Shown: in pieces, positions 22,205-35,100 of the stretch
How the letters are laid out: every line of letters starts with the position of its first letter
Numbering within the stretch: position 1 is the first letter of the stretch
Assembly (NCBI GenBank): GCA_018806985.1
Contig: JADANN010000018.1
Coordinates: 1,830,501-1,894,500, forward strand
DNA length: 64,000 nucleotides
Reading direction: 5' to 3'
Origin: Angiostrongylus vasorum
Lineage: Eukaryota; Nematoda; Chromadorea; Rhabditida; Metastrongylidae
The notes under the pieces: generated by a model
The model's database searches: none
What the model was told of the DNA's origin: nothing
What the model saw: only the letters and a program-made list of their open reading frames with translations
Made by a program: the position numbers and the translations under genes

Positions 22205-22462
22205 TTTCGGTGAATGATAAACTATAAAAGACAGAGACTGAGATCCGTCACCGTCCTGGTAGCAAGCTACCTAATCTCGCTGTGATAGAAAAGGGCGGAA
22301 TCTGCATGTGGTGGTGACGAACTGGGGCAGACATCGACCAGGCTGTCCTCAGGACTCCAGGGAACCAAATGGCTAAGCCGGCATAACTCCGAAAAAATGG
22401 AGATAGTGCTGGGGCTCACACAACCGGTGAGGACAGGCCATACAAGTATCCAAGTAGGTATT
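22205..22462 (+). repeat. SINE family B (LINE-tailed)
   Basis: Family B in sense orientation: CACCGTCCTGG, an internal block with GGTGGTGACGA, AATGGAGATAGTGCTGGGGC, then GGTGAGGACAGGCCATACAAG and AAGTATCCAAGTA at the 3' end. Confidence 0.65.
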
Positions 22463-22939
22463 TTCGTCTTCTCAGATAAGTCTGGTATAACTTGCCAAGC
22501 AAACACATCGGAGTTCGACATTTGAATTCGGAAACTAAGCTATTTGTGCCGAAAACTGCAGTGTGATTTGCTGTAGGAGGTAAATCGTCCAAGATGTAAG
22601 TTATGATGGTTATAAAAAAAACTGTTTCTTTCGAATTACGACCTTTATAACCTACCGATGGGTAAGACACCGATTTAGTGAGAAAAATTCCCACAAAAAA
22701 ATAGCTGCATCTAGAAAACGACTAGAAGAAGCACTCCTATGACCACAGTTGTCTTAAACCATCTATTCATGAAAGCATGCAAAATGACTACTTCTTAAGT
22801 AGAATGTTCTACAGGTGTTCATCATAAACCTTCATCTTCGCAAAAACTAGTAATTCCGTTTACAACAAACAGACATTTACAGTGTAAAGAGTTAATAATA
22901 GTTCAGTGGGAAAACAACTCCGTGTGAACTCTCACTCAA

Positions 22940-22992
<53 letters not shown>

Positions 22993-23062
22993 TGCAAAAC
23001 AAGAACCTGCTAAAGATTGATATCTCAACAAACATAATACCAGCTTAAGAAACAAGGACTAC
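22463..23062. other. 3' flank of the ACADSB-like gene
   Basis: No coding sequence recognised. Contains the TA microsatellite (22943-22988) and the presumed 3' UTR of the minus-strand ACADSB-like gene; an AATACA variant poly(A) hexamer lies at 22988-22993 on the minus strand. Confidence 0.35.
22943..22988. repeat. (TA)n microsatellite
   Basis: 23 AT dinucleotide units without interruption. Confidence 0.95.
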
Positions 23063-23145
23063 CTATGTGAAATTCTTGTACTCGGCATCGATTAGTTTCG
23101 CAATTGTATTCAGTTGTATGTTTGATGTTCCTTCATAGATCGCAC
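23063..23145 (-). CDS. ACADSB: ACADSB-like exon 11 (catalytic Glu, stop)
   Basis: [20 protein letters not shown] to EYKNFT and TAG. Carries the catalytic Glu of IYEGT. Acceptor TTCTAG. Confidence 0.94.
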
Positions 23146-26100
23146 CTAGAACATAACGCTCTAGTTAAAATACCCACAAAGAAATTACCGATTAAAAAAC
23201 TTATAGTTACCAATCTTTGCGTCTCGATAGAATTTCTCTACAGGATACGCTTTTGTGAAGCCTACTCCTCCAAGCCATTCGACACATTTCGAAGTTGCAG
23301 TAGTTGCCACCTTAACAAGTAATACACTTTAGTAATAGATTTGAAATGGACACTGCACAAAATGAAAAGTGATGTGCACACACTATTACTCTTTAAGAAG
23401 TAGAACCAAAACCTAATTTTGCATGGTTGAGATGTAGGACGAAGCGCAATTCTATGTCAGCTACGGACTTCGAACAACTCTTCTCCAGTATAAATCTACA
23501 GCTACCACGATTTAACAGACCATGCTGGTTTCTCGATAAGAGCCCACACCTTATTGATAACTAGAGGACTCGAAAGATGAGATTACGCAGATGAAGGGAC
23601 TTCTGACTATCGTTCTAGAGGTCCACGTAAGGTGTGCTGCTTAGCATATGTTATAATACTGTGGTCCAGTATCAAACCTCACCGCCGTCACCATCTATGA
23701 AGAGGAAAATGTGAAATTTCTCGTGTTTACCATCGAAGAGAATGAAACAAACTGGAAAATGAACAATTCTTGCTTTGTTTATTGGTGATATTCGAGAACG
23801 GTTTGTGAACGGAACGAACGATACGGAGTACAGAACTACAGAGTTGTGAAAATCAACAAGTGTTGATGAGATGGAGAAACTAATCGGTTCGTGCCTTATG
23901 ATGTGAACTATGGAATACTCACATTTCATGGATTATTGTAATTCCGGTTGTTCTCTTGCATGTCATTCTATTCACTTCCATACTATAACAAGAGATAGAT
24001 TTGAAAACCTTCTGGATAACCTCCATTTCGTCGACAACGCAACAGATGACCGTTGAGAAAGCTTGTCCCTAGACTACACCAGTAATACAGCTTGTAACGA
24101 AGAACTGCAGCATAATAAAAAGGCTTAGAAAATCGATGAAGCTCTCATGCCGTTTAAAGGATAGTCGCCTTCGGCCAGTATACTCCACCTAAGAGGCCTC
24201 AAATTATTCAAATTGGCCTCAAGACGTGGCTATACTTACAGTATTTTTGTGGTACACCGGTAGCAACAGACGCAGATACTAGTCCTATCCGAATCCTTTT
24301 AGACTATTTTATGCATATATTAAGAGCCAGGTATGCCTTCAATCACCTAACGATGCTTAATGAAGTCCAATGCATGGCGCACCCCTCAGGGATTGATCAA
24401 CGGCGAGAGCTTTATCGTTTTTTACTAAAGGTAGCGATTCGTCTATGACTGGAAATGCTTCAGTCCATAGTGATAACTTCTACGTGCGATTTGTCGGATG
24501 AAGAAAGTCATCTCTATATCAAATAATGATATAGGAGTCCTCAATTGAGTGCGAACTTTATGCACAGGTGGACCTATTTTGTTGGTATTTGTAGGGAGGT
24601 ACAAAAGGACTTCCCAAGGAGATCGTACAGAAAACCTAAGAAAGCAGTGACAGCACAACAGAACCAGAGTTGTATAATGGTGTTGAAATAGAAAAAAAAG
24701 AACAGTTCCCAGGATCGACTTTCTGTTAACCTTGGCATTGGTTTATAAATTTGTCGTTTTCTTTCTCAGCAATCGCAAGGTTGTTAAAAAGCATACGTTT
24801 ACTTCCATACAATAAGACACATACAACACAACGGTAGCTGACGTTTCGGCAGAATCGCCTTTTTCAGAGCCTGGAAGGGTACCCTAGTAGGCAACTTACT
24901 AGGTCAAACGTTTCAACAGCACAAACAGAAAGCTGAAAATCTGAACGGTAATTACACGATCACAGGCTTCTCGAAAAACCCACCGTTTTTTACCTGCGTT
25001 CCATCGAGGAAGAACACCCGCTCAGAGTCGCACATGGTTGATGACTGCACCATCGCTCATCAAAAAGCAATTCTGAGATACGGAGCTACATCACTTGTTT
25101 TCGCTGGGCACTCTTCCCTGCTTTTAATTCTCGGATTCTTGGTATTTGTACAAAGAGCCTCGAGAAGCTTACGCGTTGGTGTTTTAGGATCCCATGCGAA
25201 TGCGCGGAGCAACTTTTAAATTAAAATCGACTCCCCTATGTTTTTGTATCTTATGCGTACCTAATGGCGTGCCTTGTTTTGCTTTTCGTTTGCCATCTAG
25301 GTGTTCTTTTGTGCGGATACATAAAGGTCTACCCATTTCGCCAACATATTCATCTCCGCAATTATTATAAGAGACCAGGTATATCGTACCTGAGCTCATG
25401 CAGTCACCGTCCCGCCATAAGGGCTTATTACGCAATCCTGTGTTTCACATAGACGGTCGTATAGGCGGCTACAAACTAATTGACGACGAAGAGTATTCTA
25501 TGGTATTTCAATTATCGCTACCGATTCCTTCAGATCTGCCGTTTTTAAGCGTTTTATCGTTACAATTATTTCATCGCTAATAAAGGGCAAGATGAACGGG
25601 ATTTCCTTCCGGGCAAACCGTTCATTTTGGGGCGTCGCTCTCCTTCGAAACTTATCTCGTGGGGTTACTATTTCGTAGCCGTTGGAGATGGCTATTTGCT
25701 AAGCCAAGTAGAGCGATTCTTCCTTTAGTTCTCTACTTGTGCACACAGAGGTGGCTGTTCGAAACGTGTTTATTACAAGTGCCCTCTTTGTGTGTGAAGG
25801 ATGGTAAGAAAGGGAATGAACTAGGATGTTTTTGTTGGTTGGTTTTCGGTACCACTTTGTCATGTGACCGATATTTGATAGGTTTATTTGGACGTTTAGA
25901 AACAGAAGCCAGTTTTCTTTCCGTTTCTCCCGGGTGAACTCAATGTACTCAGACGGCTCGTTCAGAATGTCCCGAGATCACACGTGATCTCACCCCTTAC
26001 GTTCACATCGATCGTTGATTGGAGGGGTGGTGTAGTCTTCAACTATATGCGACTCTGAGCGGCTGTTCTTCCTCGGTGGAAGACAGGTGAAAAAAGCGGT

Positions 26101-29100
26101 GGGTTTTTCGAGAAGCCGTAGATCTTGTAATTACCGTTCAGATTCTTAACTTTCTGTTTGTGCTGTTGAAGCGTTTGACTTAGTAAGTTGCGTATTACTG
26201 TACCCTTCCAGGCTCTGAAGAAGGCGGTTCTGCCGAAATTTCAGCTACGGTTGTGTTGTATATGTGTTATTGTATGGAAGTAAACGTATGCTGTTTAACA
26301 ACCTCGCGATTGCTGAGAAAGAAAACGACGAAGAAAAGAACGTTATTATGATGTCAGGAGTTCATGATGGAACGCACCGCTCAATTCGTCAAGACTATGG
26401 TTTATTGAGAGATACAACAAGCTAAAGAATAATAGTGAATTACAGGTTTTATGAAAATTGTAGGAATTGTTCACTGTGGGTAAGAACTACAAACTGGGTG
26501 TAAAGTTCTAATTCCATACAGGAATTGTGACTTGTATACCTGTAAACACTGTAAATTTTGGATTGCTAAATGAACGTTCCTAAGCATATCATTTACAATA
26601 TTAATAAAACGTTGTGGTAGTAAGACCTCAGAACTCTTTCCAAGGATTTGGCTCCTACATCGTCCTTGAGCGGTTGGTCGCTTTCTGCCTTCATTTTTGA
26701 CTTCGGTTTTAATATAGCTTCTGAATCAACTAGTAGAAAGATAGAACAAAGGAATTGTTGCCGAAGATAAACTTCCATCAAATCAGCATCTTGGTGAAGA
26801 TCTGAAGCCCCCCTTGCAATATCAAGTCAGGACTCCAAGGAAGGCACAAACAGCAACAAGTCAGTATCAGTACCCCGCACACCGAGTGCTCCTGTTTGTG
26901 ACGTCTGGCGATGCGAACACTGGTTAGAAGCAACTAAAACTCGTTGGGCAGGACGTCATTGGTACCAGACCTGACGAACACACGCACGACAAGCCATGGA
27001 AATTGTTTCTTACTCTGCATGTATTGCACCAGCACACTAAACCAGTACCAGGATCCAGCACCGTCCTGGTGTCAAACTAATCGCATGTTGGCAAATCTGC
27101 CCCAGATCCATAAGAGCCACGACTGCCTGTGGTGGTGGAGAGTGTTCTGGGGACGCACAACTAGTGAGGACAAGCCGTCCAAGTATCCAAGTGAGTTCAA
27201 TAGACCTAAAGACTCTTGCTTGTGAAAATGGTACTGAGACATTCTAAGACGGATACACAAAATGTATGTCCAAGAGACCGTTGCTATACAAAAAAAGTGT
27301 CGCCGTTGGAGCCAGCACAGAATGAACGACATGGATGAGAATCATGACGCATGGTTCGACTATGCTAGCGCATTCCTGGGAAGTAAAACAGGATCGTGAG
27401 CTTTACAATCATCTAGTTATTACTTAAACTGGAACCAAACGATGAAAGACGACGTACCTGCGAAGAATACAGCTTCGCCATAGCAGCTTCCTTGACGAAA
27501 TGAATATCACTGTCCTTAAAATATATAGTGAATTATAGGTTTCACACAAATAGTAGCTAATAGGTCCAGCGTTGTTAAAAAATTGTAAACCTTCATCCTT
27601 GCAGCGTTGTAAACTAATAAGCGAGCTGCTTCAATTTCTACAGCAACTTGTGAGACTTGATGTTGGATTCCCTGAAACAGCCAGAGGAAAGTTGTAGTCT
27701 AGAGATCTACGATCATTGAATAGATTGACCATAAATACAGACACTGATCATTTTGATGTTGTAAATCGATACAGCGAGACGTTAGTTGTATGCTGAACGT
27801 CCTTCTAGCATTTTTTGGAAAAACCGTATTTCAAAAAATATAACAAACTTTAAAAAAGGAACCCATTATCCTCGAACCTTCGCACAATATACGGTAATAT
27901 GTCCACATTAGTGTGCATTTAAAGAGAATACCAAATATGGAAGCGAAAACTTGTGCACGTAGCGTACAGTAAAAAAATGCACAGCAACAGGCAAGGTAGT
28001 GGGTGCGATACCACGCCACAAACAAACCAAACCTTCCACTCCTTCAGGGTCAGTAAATTGGAACCAGATTGACCTAGAAGGATAAAATGGTGACCTGATG
28101 AATGATGTGAAAGTTATTGTGTAGGCCAGACATGCAGCTATATGATGTTTAATGAGTCAAATGGTCCGCGCTCCCCATACAACTGATCAACATGAACGCC
28201 TTATGAGGGTGAAGAAAAAAACATAAACACCACTACCACAACATATAATATGAAAGACGTCTAACAAATAAACCTTGCCTGAAAGTCTATAATCCTTGAC
28301 CCGAACTGTTTCCTTTCTTGAAGATACAGCACAGCGTTGTCGAAGCAGCCCTGCGCCAAACCCACCATTTGGGCACCAATGCCAATTCGACCAGCATTCA
28401 AACATTCGATAGCATATTTGTATCCTGGTGCGAAAGCGCGTTACAGCAGAAGACTGCTCAAGAATTTGTTGTTATGACATTGTTTGCAGTAATCCCATGA
28501 ATAATTCACTATCAACGCAAGAACGGTAAACTCTACTCAGGTGTATCACTCACTGACGTCATGTGAACATCTTTGCAATGACTACTTGATATGAGTATAA
28601 TGTTTAAAAAAAGGTTTAAAATTTTAGGAAAAACTTTTTAAAAAAATATAATTAGTGGGTGGCAATTCGAGAAAAAACTTCACCTTTTCCATATTCACCA
28701 AGAATAGCAGATTTTGGTACTCGAACATTTTCGAAATTCACTGGGCAAGTGGATGATGCACGAATTCCTAACTTGTCCTCCTTTTTCTCGACCGATACCC
28801 CCTTCTCATTTCTATCAATTAGAAAACAAGTGATCCCTTTATAACCTTTAGACGAGTCGGCATTGGCAAACACCTAAATAAGAGTAGTACAGTACATCCC
28901 TATATGGAATTACTAACACAATAGCATCTATATTTCCAAAATGATACTATTAGTAAGGAATGGCTAACAAGAAAGAAAAAAAACTGACTTTAGACTCAAA
29001 GACTCACAAGAAAGAATGAAGCATGACCAGCATTAGTAATCCATAATTTGTTTCCTGTAATGAGAAAATCGTCGCCATCCTCTTTTGCAACGGTTTTCAT

Positions 29101-32100
29101 AGCAAATGCATCAGAACCTGATTCAGCCTCAGAGAGACAGAAAGAGCCAACCTAAAGAAATTAACTTACTTACTTGATACTTGAACGGCTGGTCCTCACA
29201 AGTTGTGCGGACCTCAGCATAATCACCATTTTTCAGAGATTTGCTGGTTAAACCATTGTGGTTCTCTGGAATCCCGAGGACAGCCTGGTCAAAGTCTGCC
29301 ACAAGTCGTCACCACGACGGGCAGTCACAGCCCTTGTGGATCAGAGGGAGATTTGCCACCATGCGACTTTATAGCAGGACGGTGGTGGATCTTGGTATTG
29401 GTTTACTCTTAGCCAGGCTTCCTGACGGAAACGCCGGGCTCTGTCACAGCTTGCGAGACCCTGCCGTGGGGACGAATCCTCTCGTTGTAGATCGCAGTCC
29501 GACACCCAGAAACACCTCCCAGCCAAGATGAGGAGGTAAACCGTTGGAAGGAAACAAATTAATATAGAAATGATATGAACATCAGGAGAAACTAACATTT
29601 GACATCACACTTGCATTGAGTACAATACACTTGGTGCCAAAATAATGGCTGGTTTCAACATTAGACGAATATGGACGACCTCATGTTGAACTTTACTAAC
29701 TGAAATAAGAACTGAGAGAGAACAGCGAACCGAAGGACTCGCATGGTGTAATGGCCAACGCTTTAGCCCCCGGAAAGGGTAACAGCGTGTTCGGTCCCCA
29801 CTGCAGACAACAGTGATCCAAAGTTTTGGAAATATCTCAGCATCATTATGGTTATATTTCACATAATACTCTGCCATTAAAAAAGAATAGGCAGTGGATA
29901 AACGACATTGTGATTTATACCACAGCTTCAAATTGACTGAGTTCAATGCCGATTTGTGTACCTCAGATCAACCATGTTGATGGGTGAATGCTGATAGCAC
30001 CTACAGATCAATAACACGGCTGAGATAAAGACGAAACGAAGGACTCGCATTGTGTTGTCGTGAATGCGTCAGGCTAGCGAATGGGTAATAGCGTGTTCAG
30101 TACCCACCGCAGATTTCCCGAGCTTTGTAGATATCTCAGCATCATTATGGTTCTACACATCCTTGTTTTAACTTTCATTTACTGTTTATCCTTTCTTTGT
30201 GGCTGAGTATAAACTGAAAAATAATCACATATCTAAAAATATAGATAAAAACTGGCTTAGACAAAGGCAAAGCAAGGAATTCAGTGATGCAGTTGGTAAA
30301 ACGTGAGTCCCCAAAAAGTGTAATAGCAGGTTCGAATCTAGCCTGCAGTCTGAGTTTTGCAAATACCTTATATACTTCTACGTATGCGCTACGTTCTTCT
30401 GTTTAAGCTCTTATGTTCCTGAAGTATATTTGACTCTTACGAGAGGTGAAAGAGAATCCATTCACCATCCAATTATAGCTTTGTCAGCATCCAATAAAGT
30501 TATGCAATCACAATGTTTTAACTTTCATTTACCGCCGTTTTCTTTCTGGCAAGTTATGATGTGAAATATAACCACAGGAATGCTGAAATATGAGCAAAAC
30601 TCCGAGCTTTACTTGGGCTTTAAATCGAAGCCTTGCCGGGAGATCATGTGCTATTCACCGCACTAACAAACCCCAGCCTTGTCTTTTTTTAGTACTGTCA
30701 TGTCAGTGAATGAGAAACTCGAAATCTAGTTCAGTCAACTCCTTCTGGAGAATGATAGTGAAGGTGCTAATGACGCAGAAGACAATAGGGAATTCCCTAC
30801 ACTATCTGCAAATCAAAACTGAAGACGGCTAGGTGAAGAATTAGCAAAGAAGAAGACTGTGGTTGTAATATTGATTAGAATGCAGGTGTGTGGGTTAGTT
30901 TAACGGTGCTTTGCCATACCCCCTACCCTTTAGTAAAAGCCAATCGTCACCTGTCACCTGTAGTCCCGTTGATCGTCGAGTGACTCGAGCGGGCGCCAGT
31001 AGAACTTCCATTTCTCACTGTCGCGTGAAAGAGTAGCCCAGTGGGTTCTGCTTGCTCTAGGGACTCGTCGAGCATCATATCTTTCTTCTAGGCTTTTCGT
31101 GAAGAACTCTGACCATCGAGTCGGTGGTCTTCCAGCAATGCATTTAACATCCCGAGGAATCCAGTCAATAACGGCTCGTGTCCACCAGTCGTCATTCATA
31201 CGCATTACCTGTCCGGCCCACCTTATCTTCGACTGTTTGGCGTACAGAACGGCATCTTTGATTTTTGATCGTTGTCGTAAGTCGGAGCCTTGGATCCCAT
31301 CCCTTACTTGTGTGAAACGGGATACTCCTAGCATCGTCCTTTGGACTGCGCGTTCGATAACACTGAGTGATCTTTCATCCTGCTTACGCATCCACCAGGT
31401 TTCTCACGCAAACGTTAGGGCAGGAAGTACCGTTGAGTCGAAAAGGTGAGCACGGAGTCGGGTGTTCTTTGTTCTCTTCATTACATCCTCGATGCTCTTG
31501 AAAGCTTTCCAAGCCGCTCGTTTCCTTCTGCTCAACTCTGGAGCTAAGTCGTTCATTATATTGATTTCCCGACCTAGATAGAAATAACTGGAGCATTCGG
31601 AGATAATCATTCCGCTGAGTGTGAATGGGGGCACATGTAACCAATCCGTTCCTCATGGACATTGTTTTTGTGGGATTTAGTGTCAGACTGATTTTTCCAC
31701 TGGCTCTGTCAAAGTCGCCATGCATTCGTTCGGCTTGGCTAATGTTGGTGTTCTAAGGACGATGTCATCATCAAAGCGATGGTAGTGTAATTGCCAACCA
31801 CGGATTTTCACTCTCATGTTGTCCCATTCCAATGTTCGCAAGACGTTCTCGAGGGTCGTGGTAAATAATTTTAGCGTGATAGTATCGCGTTGCCTAACCC
31901 CCTCTTTTGACGTCGATGTTGATATCGTTGTAGAATGGTGATATCTTGGTTGTGAAATTCTCGTACAACTCACGAAGAATCCTTATGTACTGAGTAGGGA
32001 CTCCTTGACTATCAAGGGCTTCCGTGACTGCTTCTATCTCAGTTGAATCAAAGGCCTTCTGTAAATCGATGAAAGTGAGACACAGCGGTCTTTTGTGCTC

Positions 32101-35100
32101 TCGCCATACTTCAATGAGCCTTGTTATAGTGTAGATGTGGTCCATCGTACTAAATCCTTTTCGAAACTCTCCTTGCTCACATGGCTGTCCTTCGTCCAGT
32201 GTTCCGTCAGTCCTGTTTAGGATCACTCGAGTGAAAAGTTCGTAGACGACAGACTATTGCAGATTGCAGATTGGGCGATAGTTGCCAATATCGTGTAGGT
32301 CATCCTTCTTGAATATAACACGGCCTTGCTGGTCTTCCACTGAGTAGGGACCTTGCATTCAGACAGGTAATGTGTGAAGAGCCGAGCCAGTGTGTTTACG
32401 ATTGACGGAAGGTTCTTCAGGTGTTCTGATTTTATCCTGTCCGGACCTGGCGCTGTTCGATTTTTCACCGACGAAATGGCATGTCGGATTTCGGAAGGTA
32501 GAACCGGTGACGCAACATATCCATCCTCCTTTATTTCATATGACAGAAAGCGGACGTGGATTTCGAAGAGATTTGACTAGTATTCGTGAATGGTCTTCTC
32601 CATTGCCTTTCTGGACGCTGTAACTGTTCCGTCTGGACGTCGGAGTGCAATCATCTTCTTCTTGTAATTGGCGAAGCTTTGAAGGGCTTTGCTAATGCTT
32701 TTCCCAGCCTCTGCAGCTTCGACCATTACTGCTGCTCTTCTCTCTTTAAGATCTTCTTTTATCGCCTGTCTGCATTGTTTTGCAAGTTAGGACGTTAGTC
32801 CTCGGTTGCCTGCAGCTCGTGCGATTCCACGCTGGCGTATCGGCTCGAATGTTTCTGGAGACAGACGTCTTTTGGTGACTTTCGAACTCTCAGCTTCATA
32901 GCGCTAACGTGAATATGTTGAATAAGCCGATCGTATTCTTCGTCGATGTTATCGACAACGCATCTTCCCAACAGCCGACTAATGAGTTGAATAAGTCCCA
33001 GTTTATGGTGGTTCTGAGATTCGGTTTTTGAATCTAGCGGCTTTTTCTGCTTTCTGAGAGAAAAGGAATCTTGCTCGAAATAGGCGATGGTCTGATCCCA
33101 TGTGGAATTTGGGGACAAAGCAACATCGGTTAGGCAAAACCTTCTATTTACTATGATTTGGTCTATTTCGTTATGGTACCTTCCGCTGGGAGGCTGCCAC
33201 GCTTCTATTTACTATGATTTGGTCTATTTCGTTATGGTACCTTCCGCTGGGAGGCTGCCACGTCGAGCGTTGAGGGTGGAGTTTCTGGAATTACGACTTA
33301 CCATGGTCTTGGTCGTCATGATAAACTCAGAGAGCCGCTCATCCTGTTCGTTCTATTCTAATCCATGGGTCCCAATGTGACGTTCTTTAGACGCTTTTCT
33401 TGGTCCAATCTTGGCGTTGAAATTTCCAATGATGACCTTGAACAATGTATGGTATTCTCTGTAGGATTTCTCAAAGTCCATATAGAACGTGTCGGCTTTT
33501 TCTTCCTCATAGTTTGATGTCGGCGTGTGAACGACGAAGATTGTCAAGCCAGTGTTTATCCACATCTCTTCTCTTCTCTTTTCTTCAGTTGTACATGTTC
33601 GATTCTGATTGTTAGTTGTTCGAATGAATCAATGTTCATGGACAAATTCGTGTTCACGAGAACGCCGACGCCGCCGACTCCTCTACTGTCGCATCTTCCG
33701 AGGAACAGTTCTTCTCCGGTGTCATAGACGGTGTTGAATGGGTGGCGTCATCTGGTCTCGGCCAGGCCGATGACGACGTACCCTGTCCTTCTTGCTCGCA
33801 TCAGCAAGTCTTCTATCGAGGACTCCGATGCAAGTGTACATGCATTGTAAGTACACATCGTCACCTTAGTTCTTTGCAATCCAGGCAGCTTCCATTGACC
33901 ATGAGATTATAGCAGCCTCTCCGTATTTGTCCTATCGAACGCTGCCCAATTGAGAGCTCTTTCGGGATCAGGGGAATGACGCCCGTTTCTTTTACTGTTT
34001 TTAGCCTATTTGATACCCACGTATAGCTTCCTGAGCTCACGTGAGGACTGGGTATACTCATGGGTAGCTTGCCAGGCTCTCCCAGAGTGAACATGGAGTT
34101 TACTTGTTAGAGGCGACTCCTCCCATATACTTCCTTCATTTGATTGTAGGCTTTTGGCCGAATTGACTCGTAGAATGCAGTCCGCATTAACGACAACCCA
34201 CTCACACACACATACGTGAATACGCCTCGTAAATGCAGAGAGAATGTGCCAAATCGGCGCAGCAGAAACAACGAGTCCAACTCCTGGATCCACTTGCGTC
34301 TCAGGGAAGCAAAGGTCGCTTTTGGTCCGCGATTAATCCCCTATCCGCCACCTGGGGACGCTCCACGTAGCCTCGCGACTAACCGGCTATCGGAATCCCT
34401 TATATGAGGGAGATCCGTGGGGTAAAAAGCCAATCAAGTATTAATGCAAGCATTCTGTTTATATGCGTAGACCTTGTCGATTTCTATGAACTATGATTTA
34501 TGTGCGCGATTTGGTCACAAAAAGGACGAACACTCATGGGCAACGGAGGAAGTTTTTGTCAGAAACGACAGCCTTACTTCAGGAAAAATAGTGAGTAGTG
34601 CGCATGTATCACTTCTTCATTATTTTGGCATAGCTATGTTTTACCCATAGTTTAGGCGTAGACATCTGTTCTTGCACGATACCCAAAGGTTAACACCTGG
34701 GGAATGTGTTGGGTTGGCTGTTGTGTCAAATTGATAAAATATGATGGTTCCAGATTTCCTACAAAATAATGTGAGAAGCATTTCTTAGATCCTCTTGATG
34801 TTGGTCAATGAAGTCATGCGAAATGTAGTTTACTTACTTGATACTTGATACTTGAATGGCCCGTCCTCACTGGTTGTGCGGTTCGCAGCATAGTCTCCAC
34901 TTTTTCGGAGATTTGCTGGTCAAGCCACTGTGGTTCTCTGGAATCCCAAGGTCAGCCTGGCCAAAGTCTGCCTAAGGTGTTCACCAACACAGGCAGTCGC
35001 AGCACTTGTGGATAAGCAGGAGATTTGCCACCATGCGACTAATCTGATACCAGGACAGAAGCGAATCCTGGTATTGGTTTACTCTTAGCTAAGCTTCGTG

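Larger units (their letters stand above)
24716..26335. mobile_element. Head-to-head PLE 3' ends (subfamily of PLE1) in ACADSB intron 9
   Basis: The left part (24716 to about 25960) is a 5'-truncated PLE on the minus strand: terminal repeat, 3' UTR, GIY-YIG domain (25184-25435) and the end of the RT. At about 25965 it switches to a plus-strand PLE 3' UTR and terminal repeat (to about 26335) that mirrors 24716-25100. The two termini are therefore in inverted orientation, each with a hammerhead-like motif. Confidence 0.75.
30945..34405 (-). mobile_element. RTE non-LTR retrotransposon, copy 2, in ACADSB intron 4
   Basis: Same element as copy 1, sense with the host gene. The 3' end has CAGGTGA repeats (30952-30965). 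The 5' region is aligned to copy 1 up to 34307, and an upstream block to about 34405 is probably the element's 5' UTR. It retains the linker that copy 1 has lost. It carries a private 61-bp tandem duplication at 33141-33262 and private one-base shifts (extra C near 31630, extra G near 31905). It shares three inactivating or altering changes with copy 1. Confidence 0.9.

Noticed and set aside
22943..22988. TA tract as an origin or regulatory element
   Set aside because: A plain dinucleotide microsatellite with no other support.
29203..29531. Overlapping open frames at 29203-29598
   Set aside because: They lie in a family B SINE. Equivalent frames appear at 38292-38510 and 40148-40372.
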